Of a stretch of 64,000 nt of DNA, positions 40,358-49,389 are shown in pieces (position 1 is the stretch's first letter; every line of letters starts with the position of its first letter). Below the pieces are notes generated by a model. It saw only the letters and a program-made list of their open reading frames with translations, ran no database searches and was not told where the DNA came from. A program made the translations under genes and the position numbers. The DNA is taken from contig JAZPXN010000047.1 of NCBI GenBank assembly GCA_045543655.1, positions 20,214 to 84,213 on the forward strand, written 5' to 3'. This DNA is from RGIG995 sp045543655 (GTDB lineage: Bacteria; Bacillota; Clostridia; Oscillospirales; UBA644).

Positions 40358-40389
40358 AGAGCTCCCGTTTCATCCGAAGCGGGAGCTCT
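40358..40389. terminator. Bidirectional terminator
   Basis: AGAGCTCCCG (40358-40367) pairs perfectly with CGGGAGCTCT (40380-40389), with A-rich DNA before it (AGAAAAAA) and TTGGTTTT after. It lies between convergent genes. Confidence 0.85.
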
Positions 40390-40404
40390 TGGTTTTGAAG
40401 GAGA

Positions 40405-43194
40405 TTATTCGGGCTTGTCGATCTCTGCAAGGGCGATGCTGACCCCAACGCCGCTGAAGGCGTATTGGTCGGTGGCCTTGATCAGGCACCGCAGCTCGAA
40501 CTTCTTCCGGTCGCCCACGTTCAGCGGGGCGGTAACGGAGGTCTTGAAGGCGGGGGACGCCTTGTGGATCAATTGGCCGTCTAAGTAGAATTCGACGGTC
40601 TCACAGATAACGCTTGCAATGCGCACGGCGTAGATCTTGCCTTCGGCGATCTTGTCGGGCAGCTCCACGGGAATCCGCAATTCTCTCCATCCCGCCAGGA
40701 AATTGCGGGGCAGGTGAGCCTGATTATAGGCCGTATCCACCGCCATGGGCGCGAAGGAGTTCATATCGTTGTCGTTGTAGATCTTTGCGGGATCGGGCTT
40801 TTCGGCGCTGTCCTCCACCGAGGAAAGAATGCCGGAGATCTCCAGATTCTGCGTATTGTAGATGTAGTCGGGAAGAGGCGTTTCTTCGATGGCGAATTCC
40901 ACCGATCCCTCCTCCAGTCCCTCTCCCCGGGCAATCAGCTTCAGGGATTTTGCGCCGGGATTTGCGGTGACAAGCACCTGACAAAGACCGCAGAACAGCT
41001 TGCGGAAGGGGAGATGGTCCGCCTCGTGGCTGTTGGGGTCCCCGTTGCCGACGCCGGCAATAGTTCCGTCGCCTTCCACGAAGAACTCGATCTTATCCGA
41101 TGCGGTGGGAACTTCGACTCCCTCAGCGTCCAGAACCGACACCCGGACGGGAACCGTGTCCTGTCCGCCGTTGCCGACGGCGCTCCGGTCGGGGGTCAGC
41201 AGAATCTTTGCGGGCTTGCCGGCGGTGGTCCGCTCGGTCTTTGCTACGATCTGGCCGTTACGGTATCCCACGGCGGAGATCGTTCCGGGAACGAAGGAAA
41301 CGGTCCATTCGTTCTGCTCACAGACGTCGTTGGCTCTCCGGCCCAGAGATACGCCGTTGAGGAACAGCTCTACCTCGTCGCAGTTGGAAACGGTCATCAC
41401 CCGGACGGATTTCCCTTCCTCCCAGTTCCAATGGGGCAGAAGGTGGATCATCGGCTCGTCGATGAAGGTGGCCTGGTTGAAATAATAGGAATCCTTTGCA
41501 AATCCGCAGGTGTCCATAATGCCGAAGAGGGAAGAGGCCGTCGGCCAGGTAAAGGGCGTAGGTTCGCCCCGATAGTCAAAGCCCGTCCAGATGAAAATGC
41601 CGGAGAAATAATCCAATTCCCGCACCATTTTCCAGGTTTCCCGGATAGACTGTCCCCAGGGAACCAATTCTTCGTCGTAGTTGTTCAGGACGTGGGCGTT
41701 TTCCCGGTCGCTTTCATAGCATCCCCGGACGGAGACGGCGCTGTTGTTTTCGGAGCCAAGGATGGTTTTTCCGGGATGGCGGGCGTGGTCGTCGGGAATC
41801 TGCTTGATCCCGTAGTTCTTTCCCAGAACCGTCATTGCGTCGGGGGTTCCGCCGGGATGGAACCGGTCGTTGATGGCTCCCATTACCGGGCGGGTCGTAT
41901 CCAGCTTTTCTACGACGCTCTTCATGCGGCGGAAGATATTGGCTCCCTCCGGGCTGTTCTGCAGGGGCTCCTCGTTGAACATGGACCAAAGAATGACCGA
42001 AGGATGGTTCCGATCTCTGCGGATCATGTTTTCCACCTTCTGCAGAACCTCCTTCCGGCTTTCCAGCAGACGGTTTTCGTCCATGACCAGCATCCCGTAT
42101 TCGTCGCAGGCGTCGAGAATTTCCCGGGCGGGGAGGTTATGAGAGGAGCGGTAGGCGTTGGTGCCCATTTCCTTCAGGCGGCGGATGCGGTAATACTGTA
42201 CCGAATCGGGAACGGCAACGCCAACTCCGGCGTGGTCCTGATGGTTGCAGGTGCCTTTGATCTTCAGAGATCTGCCGTTGAGGAAAAATCCCTTATCCGG
42301 GTCGAACCGGAAGGTGCGGAATCCGATGCGCACCGAATCGTTGTCCACCGTCTCTCCGTTTTGCTTTACGGTGACCTCCACCGTATAGAGATTGGGGTCG
42401 TCCACGTCCCACAGGGCGGGATCTTTTACGGGAACGGTCATGTAAGCCGCGGTGATCCCGTCTGCGGCGCAGACCACGTTTTCTGCGGCGCCTTCCGCTA
42501 CGGAAACCCCGTCTTTTTTCACGGTTGCGTAAACCGAAACGGTTTGATTTTCATAAATGGAATTTTCCAGCTCCGTCTCCAGCCGCACCTCCCATTCTCC
42601 GCTGTTTTCAACGGTTTGAACGGGATTTGCCCAAATACCGTTATGGGCTAAATGAACGGTGTTTTTAATATACAGGTGCACGTGACGGTAAATGCCGGCG
42701 CCCTCGTACCACCAGCCTTGATTTGCGTCCCCCTTGACGAAGACTGCCAGGGAGTTGACCCTGTCGTAATAGAGCCGGTCGGTCACGTCGACGATGATCT
42801 CCGAATAGGGGTCGAAATTCCGCTCCATGATCGAGCCGTTCAGGTAGACGACCGATTCGGTGGAGATGCCGTCAAAGACCAGAAGCGCGTGGCTTCCCTT
42901 CAGCGCGCCGTCCACGGTGAAGGTCTTCCGGTACCAGGCGTTGCACTTTTTCCGATAACCGTGGTTCAGCTCCGTATCGGGAGAGAATGCCGATTCCCGG
43001 ATGTAGTCGTGGGGCAGGTTGACGGTCTGCCAATCCGAATCGTCGTAAGGACGCTTCCCGGCGGGGCCGACCTGATTGCCGGATTTTACCGCCATGTATA
43101 CGCTGGAGTGATCCTTGCCCGCAAAGACGTCCACGTCCCCGCGGTGGAACCGCCAATCCATGTCCATATTATAATGCTTTCGTTGAAATCCCAT
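40405..43194 (-). CDS. GH2 family beta-galactosidase-like enzyme
   Basis: This 929-residue protein has the GH2 order: jelly-roll sugar-binding domain (about 1-180, with WWYEGAGIYRHVHL), immunoglobulin-like domain, TIM barrel (KGTCNHQDHAGVGVAVP onward), then further beta-sandwich domains to about 929. The probable acid/base is in WSMFNEE (about residue 406) and the nucleophile Glu in LGSENN (about 480). No signal peptide is present. The start at 43194 has AAAGGAGC upstream; the longer frame starts beyond the promoter. Beta-galactosidase is the likeliest activity, but GH2 also includes glucuronidases and mannosidases. It has its own consensus promoter. Confidence 0.92.
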   Translation of the reverse strand: MGFQRKHYNMDMDWRFHRGDVDVFAGKDHSSVYMAVKSGNQVGPAGKRPYDDSDWQTVNLPHDYIRESAFSPDTELNHGYRKKCNAWYRKTFTVDGALKGSHALLVFDGISTESVVYLNGSIMERNFDPYSEIIVDVTDRLYYDRVNSLAVFVKGDANQGWWYEGAGIYRHVHLYIKNTVHLAHNGIWANPVQTVENSGEWEVRLETELENSIYENQTVSVYATVKKDGVSVAEGAAENVVCAADGITAAYMTVPVKDPALWDVDDPNLYTVEVTVKQNGETVDNDSVRIGFRTFRFDPDKGFFLNGRSLKIKGTCNHQDHAGVGVAVPDSVQYYRIRRLKEMGTNAYRSSHNLPAREILDACDEYGMLVMDENRLLESRKEVLQKVENMIRRDRNHPSVILWSMFNEEPLQNSPEGANIFRRMKSVVEKLDTTRPVMGAINDRFHPGGTPDAMTVLGKNYGIKQIPDDHARHPGKTILGSENNSAVSVRGCYESDRENAHVLNNYDEELVPWGQSIRETWKMVRELDYFSGIFIWTGFDYRGEPTPFTWPTASSLFGIMDTCGFAKDSYYFNQATFIDEPMIHLLPHWNWEEGKSVRVMTVSNCDEVELFLNGVSLGRRANDVCEQNEWTVSFVPGTISAVGYRNGQIVAKTERTTAGKPAKILLTPDRSAVGNGGQDTVPVRVSVLDAEGVEVPTASDKIEFFVEGDGTIAGVGNGDPNSHEADHLPFRKLFCGLCQVLVTANPGAKSLKLIARGEGLEEGSVEFAIEETPLPDYIYNTQNLEISGILSSVEDSAEKPDPAKIYNDNDMNSFAPMAVDTAYNQAHLPRNFLAGWRELRIPVELPDKIAEGKIYAVRIASVICETVEFYLDGQLIHKASPAFKTSVTAPLNVGDRKKFELRCLIKATDQYAFSGVGVSIALAEIDKPE

Positions 43195-43222
43195 AGGAAA
43201 AGCTCCTTTCGGTTTTTCTTTT

Positions 43223-43251
43223 ATTATAACAGCCGTAGTGGGAATTGTCAA
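43223..43251 (-). promoter_or_regulatory. Consensus promoter of the GH2 gene
   Basis: Minus strand: TTGACA (43246-43251), 17-bp spacer, TATAAT (43223-43228), both perfect. Confidence 0.92.
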
Positions 43252-43298
43252 TCAAAAAATTCTGCAAAATAGAAATATTCTCCACGGAGAACCGTTTT

Positions 43299-44372
43299 TC
43301 AGATCTTTAGCATTTCCCTCAGATAAGGCTCCATGGCTTCGGCCATGCGGAAAAAGCCCAGATCGTTGGGATGGCATCCGTCTACGGTGCATCCGTCCCA
43401 GCCTCTGCCCGTGAAGAACCGGTCGCCCGGCAAAAACCAAAGGCGTTCGTCCCCCTCGGCCTTGGCGGTCTCGTAATCCTTCCGGATCACTTCCAGCCGG
43501 GGCTGTAAGAGATCGGGATGATAGGGGATGTCGGGTGCAGATACGAAGAGAATGGGCAACTCCGGATTTGCTTCCCGCACCGCCCGGTAAAGGGGCATAT
43601 GAGTCTCCTGCAGATGCTCCGTGCTTTTGGTATTGTGGTCGTAGTCGTAAACGAAGGCCGAGGAATTCTTGCAAATCTCTGCAAGATAGCTTATCATATC
43701 CGGTTCCGCTCTGCAGGAGCCGGAAAAGCCCAGGTTGATATGATCCGCATTCAGCCACCGGGACAGGCATCCCTGATAGGCGTTCCCCGGCCGGGAGGCG
43801 CATCCTCCCTGGGTGATGGAGGATCCGTAATAAATGATCGGCTTTTTCACGGCGTAGGGCGCGGGAGCCTCCAGAACGGCGTCCTTTTTCAGGGCGATAT
43901 ACAATTCCTCCACTCCGTCGTAAAGGGGGAAATTGACGGTATATTCCCCCATGGCCCCGTCGGTATTCCGGCCGGAGGAATAGCCCTCGGTCATCCCCTG
44001 GGGCGGCATAAAGGTGGCGTACCAGATATCCTCGCCGGCCTCGTTTTTCCGATAAAGATCAAAGCCCGACTGCCCCGCTAAGGTCATGTGGGTCATCGGG
44101 GTGCGATTTTTCTGCACCGCCCGGATGGCAATGAAGGAAGAGTTCGTCTTAAAGCGGATCCGTCCCCCCGCCGTGAAGTGGTTCAGGTGGGCCACCCCCG
44201 GCGACACCCGGTCTGCGGCGGCCTGAGGCATCCGCACATAGCAACGCTGCGTTTCATCGTAAAAAACGCCGTGAAGCGCAAAGGGTTTGCTTCGTGCATC
44301 CAGCCAGACCAGATCCGGCTCGGTGATATCGGTCTCGATTTTCAGGTTCTTATCGATTTCGTCCAGTCTCAT
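43299..44372 (-). CDS. SGNH/GDSL esterase with GxDLY domain, copy 2 of tandem pair
   Basis: This 357-residue protein has an N-terminal GxDLY-type beta domain (motif GFDLY near residue 103) followed by an SGNH hydrolase (Lipase_GDSL_3-like). Block I is YGSSITQGG (catalytic Ser185), block II GFSG, and block V DGCHPND with the Asp/His pair near 334-338. Such enzymes deacetylate sugars. It has no signal peptide. The start lies one base after the stop of the adjacent homologous gene, so both come from one mRNA. The two proteins are collinear and very similar by eye, so this is a tandem duplication. Confidence 0.9.
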   Translation of the reverse strand: MRLDEIDKNLKIETDITEPDLVWLDARSKPFALHGVFYDETQRCYVRMPQAAADRVSPGVAHLNHFTAGGRIRFKTNSSFIAIRAVQKNRTPMTHMTLAGQSGFDLYRKNEAGEDIWYATFMPPQGMTEGYSSGRNTDGAMGEYTVNFPLYDGVEELYIALKKDAVLEAPAPYAVKKPIIYYGSSITQGGCASRPGNAYQGCLSRWLNADHINLGFSGSCRAEPDMISYLAEICKNSSAFVYDYDHNTKSTEHLQETHMPLYRAVREANPELPILFVSAPDIPYHPDLLQPRLEVIRKDYETAKAEGDERLWFLPGDRFFTGRGWDGCTVDGCHPNDLGFFRMAEAMEPYLREMLKI

Positions 44373-44373
44373 C

Positions 44374-45450
44374 TCAATTTAGCTCCAGCATTTCTTTCAG
44401 ATAAGGTTCGATCGCCATCGCCATGCGGAAAAAGCCCAGATCGTTGGGATGGCAGGCGTCCACGGTGCAGGTGTCCCAATGCTCTCCCCGGTAGATCGTA
44501 TTTCCGGGCAGAAACCAAACTTTTTCGTCCCCCTCCGCCTTTGCCGTTTCATAGGTCTTGCGGATGATCTCCAGCCGGGGAAGCATCCGCTGGGGATGAT
44601 GAACGATTTCCGGCTCCGACAAAAAGAGGATTGGCAGGTCGGGATTAGCCGCCCGGACGGTACGGTAAAGGGGCATATGGGTCTTGATCAGATGCTCCTC
44701 CGTGGAGGCGTTCCAATCGTAATTGCAGACGAAGGCCGAGGCGTTTTTGCAGATCTCCGCCAGATATTCCGCCATCCGGGGCTCCCCTTTGCCCTGACCG
44801 GAAAAGCCCAGGTTGATATGATCCGCGTTCAGTCGGCGGGAGAGCATTCCCTGATAGGAATTTCCCGGCCGGGAGGCGCATCCTCCCTGGGTGATGGAGG
44901 AGCCGTAATAGACGATGGGCTTTTCGATGGCGTAAGGGGAGGGCGCCTCGAGAATCGCGTCCTTTTTCAGAGCGATATACAGCTCCAGCACATTATCGTA
45001 AAGGGGGAAGTTGATCGTATATTCCGCCATTCCCCCGTCGGTCTTCAGGGGAGAGGAATACCCCTCCTTCACGTCCACGGGAGGCCGGAAGGAGTTGACG
45101 AAAATCTCTCCTCCGCCTTCGGTTCTCCGGTAAAGATCCAGCCCCGACTGCCCCATACGGGACATATGGGAGGATAACTCCCGGTTTTTCTGCACCGCCC
45201 GGATGGCGATAAAAGAAGAATTCGTTTTGAAACGAACCCGTCCCCCCGCCGTGCAATGGTTCAGGTCGGCAAGTCCCCGGGATACGCTGTCCGCTACGGC
45301 CTGGGGCATCCGCACGAAGCATCCCTGCGCCTCGTCGTAAAGCACGCCGTGAAGGGAAAAGGGAGCTTGACGGACGTTCAGCCAGACGAGATCCGGCTCG
45401 GTAATATCGGTTTCGATTTTCAGATTCTTGTCAATTTCATCCAGTCTCAT
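44374..45450 (-). CDS. SGNH/GDSL esterase with GxDLY domain, copy 1 of tandem pair
   Basis: This 358-residue protein has the same MRLDEIDKNLKIETDITEPDL N-terminus as its neighbour, GLDLY near residue 103, block I YGSSITQGG, block II GFSGQG and block V DACHPNDLGF. Its probable role is removal of acetyl groups from intracellular oligosaccharides (inference from family and context). The start at 45450 has AAGGAG upstream, and a longer in-frame ATG at 45483 lies inside the promoter. It is the first gene of the two-gene operon. The copies differ most around the middle loops (for example NYDWNAST here and DYDHNTKS in the other), which may set acyl position or substrate. Confidence 0.9.
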   Translation of the reverse strand: MRLDEIDKNLKIETDITEPDLVWLNVRQAPFSLHGVLYDEAQGCFVRMPQAVADSVSRGLADLNHCTAGGRVRFKTNSSFIAIRAVQKNRELSSHMSRMGQSGLDLYRRTEGGGEIFVNSFRPPVDVKEGYSSPLKTDGGMAEYTINFPLYDNVLELYIALKKDAILEAPSPYAIEKPIVYYGSSITQGGCASRPGNSYQGMLSRRLNADHINLGFSGQGKGEPRMAEYLAEICKNASAFVCNYDWNASTEEHLIKTHMPLYRTVRAANPDLPILFLSEPEIVHHPQRMLPRLEIIRKTYETAKAEGDEKVWFLPGNTIYRGEHWDTCTVDACHPNDLGFFRMAMAIEPYLKEMLELN

Positions 45451-45481
45451 GGTAAAAACTCCTTCGGATGGATTTTTTTTC

Positions 45482-45510
45482 ATTATAATTTACTTTCCCT
45501 TCAATTGCAA
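45482..45510 (-). promoter_or_regulatory. Promoter of the esterase pair
   Basis: Minus strand: TTGCAA (45505-45510), 17-bp spacer, TATAAT (45482-45487). Confidence 0.85.
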
Positions 45511-45551
45511 GTGGTTTCGGGGAATTGTCAAGGTTTTTTACGAAATACCCC

Positions 45552-45580
45552 TTGCAATCCCCGGATAAAACTGCTATAAT
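45552..45580 (+). promoter_or_regulatory. Promoter of malQ
   Basis: TTGCAA (45552-45557), 17-bp spacer, TATAAT (45575-45580). It is back-to-back with the esterase promoter. Confidence 0.85.
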
Positions 45581-45609
45581 TATAGTAGTTTTACATCCGA
45601 GGTGATTTT

Positions 45610-47043
45610 ATGAAACGGTCTTCCGGCGTGCTGCTTCACGTATCCTCTCTCTGGGGCGGATATTCCGAAGGCTCTTTCGGCAAAGCGGCCCGAGAATGGA
45701 TCGATTTTCTGGCCGATTGCGGCTTTTCTTATTGGCAGACGCTGCCCTTCTGCCTGCCCGACGGATACCATTCCCCCTACTGCTCCTTTTCCACCTTTTC
45801 GGTCAATCCTTATTTCATCGATCTTCCCACCCTTGCGGAGGAAGGACTTCTGACGGAGGAAGAGCTGAAGGGCGCGGAGCAGAAGACCCCCTACGCCTGC
45901 GAGTTTGCCCGGCTTTCGAAGGAGCGCCTCCCGCTGCTTGCCAAGGCGGCCAAACGGTTTCGGGAGAAGGATGCGCTGGACGCCTTTTACGCCGACCATC
46001 CCCGTACCGCCGATTTCTGCCGGTTTATGGCGCTGCGTGCCGCCAACGGAGAGCTTCCCTGGACCGAATGGACCGAATCCGAGCCGGACGGGGAGACCCT
46101 GGAGCTGTGGAGGTTCACGCAGTATATTTTCTTTCGGCAATGGAAACGGATCAAGGCCTACGCCAATGAAAAGGGCGTTTCGATCATCGGCGATATTCCC
46201 ATCTACGTGGCTTTGGAATCGGCCGACGTCTGGGCGGCGCCGGAGCAGTTTTTGTTGGATAAGGAGAATAAGCCTGTCGGCGTGGCCGGCGTGCCTCCCG
46301 ATTATTTCGCCGCCGACGGTCAGCTGTGGGGCAATCCCCTCTATCATTGGAAGGCAATGAAGGAGGACGGCTATTCCTGGTGGAAGGATCGTATCCGCTT
46401 CATGTGCGAGCTGTTCGACGGGGTGCGCATCGATCATTTCCGTGGGCTGGAGTCGTACTATTCCATCCCTGCCGGGGAGACCACCGCCCGGAACGGGAAA
46501 TGGGTCAAGGGTCCCGGAATGTCTCTCATCCGCGCCCTGAAGGAGGCGGCGGGCGACAAGCTTCTCATTGCCGAGGATCTGGGGGATATTACCCCTGCCG
46601 TTCACAAGCTGGTCAAGGACAGCGGCTTTCCGGGGATGCGGGTGCTTCAGTTTGGCTTTCTGGGGGATCCCGGATCGCCCCATCTGCCCCATAATTACGA
46701 CAACCACGCCGTCGCCTATACCGGGACTCACGATAACAATACCCTTCTGGGATATATTTGGGATCTCGACGAGGAAACCCGCCGGCAGGTATTGCACTAT
46801 TGCGGCTATTACGGTGAGGATTGGGACAAGGGCTACGATTATATTCTGCGCACCATGTTCCGGTCCCACGCCGGATTGCTGATCCTTCCGGTGCAGGATC
46901 TGCTTCTTTACGGGAGCGATACCCGCCTGAACAAGCCCGGCACCAGCGACGACAACTGGTCCTACCGCATTACGAGGGATCAGCTGGGACTGATCGACCG
47001 GGAAAAATTCAAAGAATGGAACCGTCTCTACGGACGGATATAA
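45610..47043 (+). CDS. malQ: 4-alpha-glucanotransferase (GH77)
   Basis: This 477-residue amylomaltase transfers maltodextrin segments between alpha-1,4-glucans. The N-terminus RSSGVLLHVSSLWGGYSEGSFG is the typical MalQ opening. The nucleophile Asp is in VRIDHFRG (about residue 272), the acid/base Glu in IAEDLGDI (about 320) and the transition-state Asp in GTHDNNT (about 373). Its length is that of the compact bacterial form. CGAGGTGA precedes the ATG. The next gene starts 13 bases after its stop. No glycogen or maltose genes lie nearby. Confidence 0.96.
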   Translation: MKRSSGVLLHVSSLWGGYSEGSFGKAAREWIDFLADCGFSYWQTLPFCLPDGYHSPYCSFSTFSVNPYFIDLPTLAEEGLLTEEELKGAEQKTPYACEFARLSKERLPLLAKAAKRFREKDALDAFYADHPRTADFCRFMALRAANGELPWTEWTESEPDGETLELWRFTQYIFFRQWKRIKAYANEKGVSIIGDIPIYVALESADVWAAPEQFLLDKENKPVGVAGVPPDYFAADGQLWGNPLYHWKAMKEDGYSWWKDRIRFMCELFDGVRIDHFRGLESYYSIPAGETTARNGKWVKGPGMSLIRALKEAAGDKLLIAEDLGDITPAVHKLVKDSGFPGMRVLQFGFLGDPGSPHLPHNYDNHAVAYTGTHDNNTLLGYIWDLDEETRRQVLHYCGYYGEDWDKGYDYILRTMFRSHAGLLILPVQDLLLYGSDTRLNKPGTSDDNWSYRITRDQLGLIDREKFKEWNRLYGRI

Positions 47044-47056
47044 AGGAGTGTTTGAT

Positions 47057-47833
47057 ATGAGCAAAAAAGTGATTCTGGTGTCTATCGACGGGATGCGCCC
47101 CGACGGCGTTCTGCAGTGCGGCAATCCCTACGTGGAGACCCTGAAAAAGGAATGGGCCTACACCTTCCGCGCCCGCACCGTATTCCCCTCGGTAACCCTG
47201 CCCTGTCACACCTCTCTCTTCCACAGCGTGCCCCCCGAGCGGCACGGCACCACCACCAATACCTATATGCCCCAGGTGCGCCCCATCGACGGTCTTTTCG
47301 AGCTGCTGAAGCACAACAAAAAGAACAGCGCCATGTTCTACGGCTGGGAAGAGCTTCGGGACGTGAGCCGCCCCGGCTCCCTTAAGCACGCCGTCTATCT
47401 CAATGCGATGGCCCACGACGGCGTGGATTCAAAGCTGACCGATTACGCTCTGGAATATATCAAGGAAAAGTCCCCCGATTTCGTCTTTTTGTATCTCGTG
47501 GATACCGACGAGCGGGGCGGTCACGCCTACGGCTGGATGACCCCGGAATATCTCAATTGCATCTCCATTGCTCTGGATTGCGTGAAGAAGGTTGCGGAGG
47601 CCTGCCCCGAATACGATATCGTCGTCACGGCGGACCACGGCGGACACGACCGGGCTCACGGCTCCGATCGGCCGGAGGATATGACCATTCCCCAGTTCTA
47701 CCGCTGTGCCGGTCTGGAAAAGGGCACCGATCTCGGAGAGATCTCTATTCTGGATATTGCTCCCACGGTGGCCGATCTTTTCGGTCTGGAGCCGGTGGAC
47801 GAGTGGGAAGGAAAGAGCATCCTCTCGAAATAA
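47057..47833 (+). CDS. Alkaline-phosphatase-superfamily phosphodiesterase/nucleotide pyrophosphatase
   Basis: This 258-residue protein has metal-binding Asp11 in VSIDGMRPD, the probable nucleophile Thr47 in FPSVTLPCHTS, an intermediate VDTDERGGH segment, and the C-terminal metal motif TADHGGHDRAHG. These are features of the type I phosphodiesterase/nucleotide pyrophosphatase family. No signal peptide is present, so a cytoplasmic sugar-nucleotide or phospho-sugar substrate is likely. The start at 47057 lies 8 bases after AAAGGAG; an in-frame GTG at 47048 sits inside that site and is rejected. It is probably co-transcribed with malQ. Confidence 0.88.
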   Translation: MSKKVILVSIDGMRPDGVLQCGNPYVETLKKEWAYTFRARTVFPSVTLPCHTSLFHSVPPERHGTTTNTYMPQVRPIDGLFELLKHNKKNSAMFYGWEELRDVSRPGSLKHAVYLNAMAHDGVDSKLTDYALEYIKEKSPDFVFLYLVDTDERGGHAYGWMTPEYLNCISIALDCVKKVAEACPEYDIVVTADHGGHDRAHGSDRPEDMTIPQFYRCAGLEKGTDLGEISILDIAPTVADLFGLEPVDEWEGKSILSK

Positions 47834-47894
47834 AGCGGCCTTGCGGCCGTGAAGCGTTCCTTTTCCCCAAATGCTTCCTTCAAAAATAAAAAAG

Positions 47895-47931
47895 CCACCC
47901 GAAAAAGAATTTTTCGTTCTTCTTCGGGTGG
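47895..47931. terminator. Bidirectional terminator
   Basis: CCACCCGAA (47895-47903) pairs with TTCGGGTGG (47923-47931), with A-rich DNA before and T-rich DNA after. It lies between convergent genes ending at 47833 and 47947. Confidence 0.85.
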
Positions 47932-47946
47932 TTTCGTTTTGTTTTT

Positions 47947-49389
47947 TTATTTTTTCAGCCACGAGCCGGGAGAGAAAAAGATGATCAGGGGGAAGATCTC
48001 CAACCGCCCCAGCAGCATGGCCGCCGAAAGGCTGATTTTGGAAAGGTCCGAATATCCCGCATAGCTTGCGGCAGGGCCAACGGCACCGAATCCCGGGCCG
48101 ATATTGTTGAAGCAGGCGGCCACGGCAGAGAAGTTGGTCTCAATCCCGAAGGGCTCCGCAGAGATGATCAGGAAGATCCCCACGAAGCAGAGCAGGTAAA
48201 TTCCCAAAAAGGAAAACACCCCCGTCAGAGTCTGTTCTTCTACGGGACGGCCTTCAAAGCGCAGGGCCTTCACCGACCGGGGATGGATCATTCGCTGGAT
48301 CTCCCTGCGAATCTGCTTTGCCGTCAGCACCAGTCTGGATACCTTTATTCCGCCCCCCGTCGAGCCGGCGCAGGCGCCGATGAACATCAACGTCAGCAAA
48401 ATTCCCTTGGCAAGGCCTCCCCATTGGTCAAAGTCGTCGGTGGCGTAGCCGGTGGTCGTGATGATCGACGATACCTGGAAAAAGGAATGCCGCAGGGTGT
48501 CCGCAAAATTTTTGAAGCGGGAAAAGGTATCGGCGGAGACGAACGCCACGGCGGTTGCGACGATGCCGAGATAGACCCACAGCTCCGTGCTTCTCAGTGC
48601 CGACCGGATGCGGCGGGCCAGAATCAGGTAGTATACGTTGAAGTTTACGCCGAACAGCAGCATGAACACGGCAATGACCCATTGCAGATAGGGGGAATAG
48701 CCGCCGATGCTGTCTGCCTTGACCCCAAATCCTCCGGTGCCTGCGGTGCCGAAGGCGTGGATCACGCTGTCGAAGACCGGCATCCCGCCGCAGATGAGAA
48801 GGGCGATCAGAATCAGAGTCATAACGATATAGATCAGATACAGAATCTTCGCCGTATCTTTAATGCGGGGCACCAGCTTTCCCACCGTCGGCCCCGGCAC
48901 CTCTGCCCGCAGAATATGAATGGATCGCTCGGAGATATTGGGCAATACCGCCATTACGAAGACCAGGATGCCCATGCCGCCGATCCAATGGGTGAAGCTT
49001 CGCCAGAACAGCAGCCCCCGGCTCATGGCCTCCACGTCGGTCAGAATCGACGCGCCCGTGGTGGTAAAGCCGCTGACCGTTTCGAAGAGGGCGTCTACGT
49101 AAGAGGGGATCTCTCCGCTGAGGGTGAAGGGCAGCGCGCCGATCAGGGAAAACAGGATCCAGGAGGCGGAAACGATAATAAAGCCCTCCTTGGCGTAGAT
49201 GACCGGGGTTCGGGGTCTGGAAAAAAGGGTCATCAGTCCGCCGGAGATCAGAGCCACCGCAATGGCCGCCAGAAAGGCCAGCGCGCAGGATTCCCGGTAG
49301 ATCAGAGCGGTCAGCAGGGGCAGGATCATCAGAAATCCTTCTGCCAGCACCATTTTTCCGACGGTGTTCAGGATCATTCTCCGATTCAT
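47947..49389 (-). CDS. trkH: TrkH/KtrB-family potassium channel subunit
   Basis: This 480-residue integral membrane protein has about ten hydrophobic helices and four repeated pore loops, of which SGFTTTGAS, GTAGTGGFG, TTTGYATDD and FNNIGPGFG are visible. It is the ion-conducting subunit of Trk/Ktr K+ uptake and works with the cytoplasmic TrkA subunit encoded just upstream. Its ATG overlaps the trkA stop (ATGA), so the two are translationally coupled. Length agrees with TrkH. Confidence 0.96.
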   Translation of the reverse strand: MNRRMILNTVGKMVLAEGFLMILPLLTALIYRESCALAFLAAIAVALISGGLMTLFSRPRTPVIYAKEGFIIVSASWILFSLIGALPFTLSGEIPSYVDALFETVSGFTTTGASILTDVEAMSRGLLFWRSFTHWIGGMGILVFVMAVLPNISERSIHILRAEVPGPTVGKLVPRIKDTAKILYLIYIVMTLILIALLICGGMPVFDSVIHAFGTAGTGGFGVKADSIGGYSPYLQWVIAVFMLLFGVNFNVYYLILARRIRSALRSTELWVYLGIVATAVAFVSADTFSRFKNFADTLRHSFFQVSSIITTTGYATDDFDQWGGLAKGILLTLMFIGACAGSTGGGIKVSRLVLTAKQIRREIQRMIHPRSVKALRFEGRPVEEQTLTGVFSFLGIYLLCFVGIFLIISAEPFGIETNFSAVAACFNNIGPGFGAVGPAASYAGYSDLSKISLSAAMLLGRLEIFPLIIFFSPGSWLKK

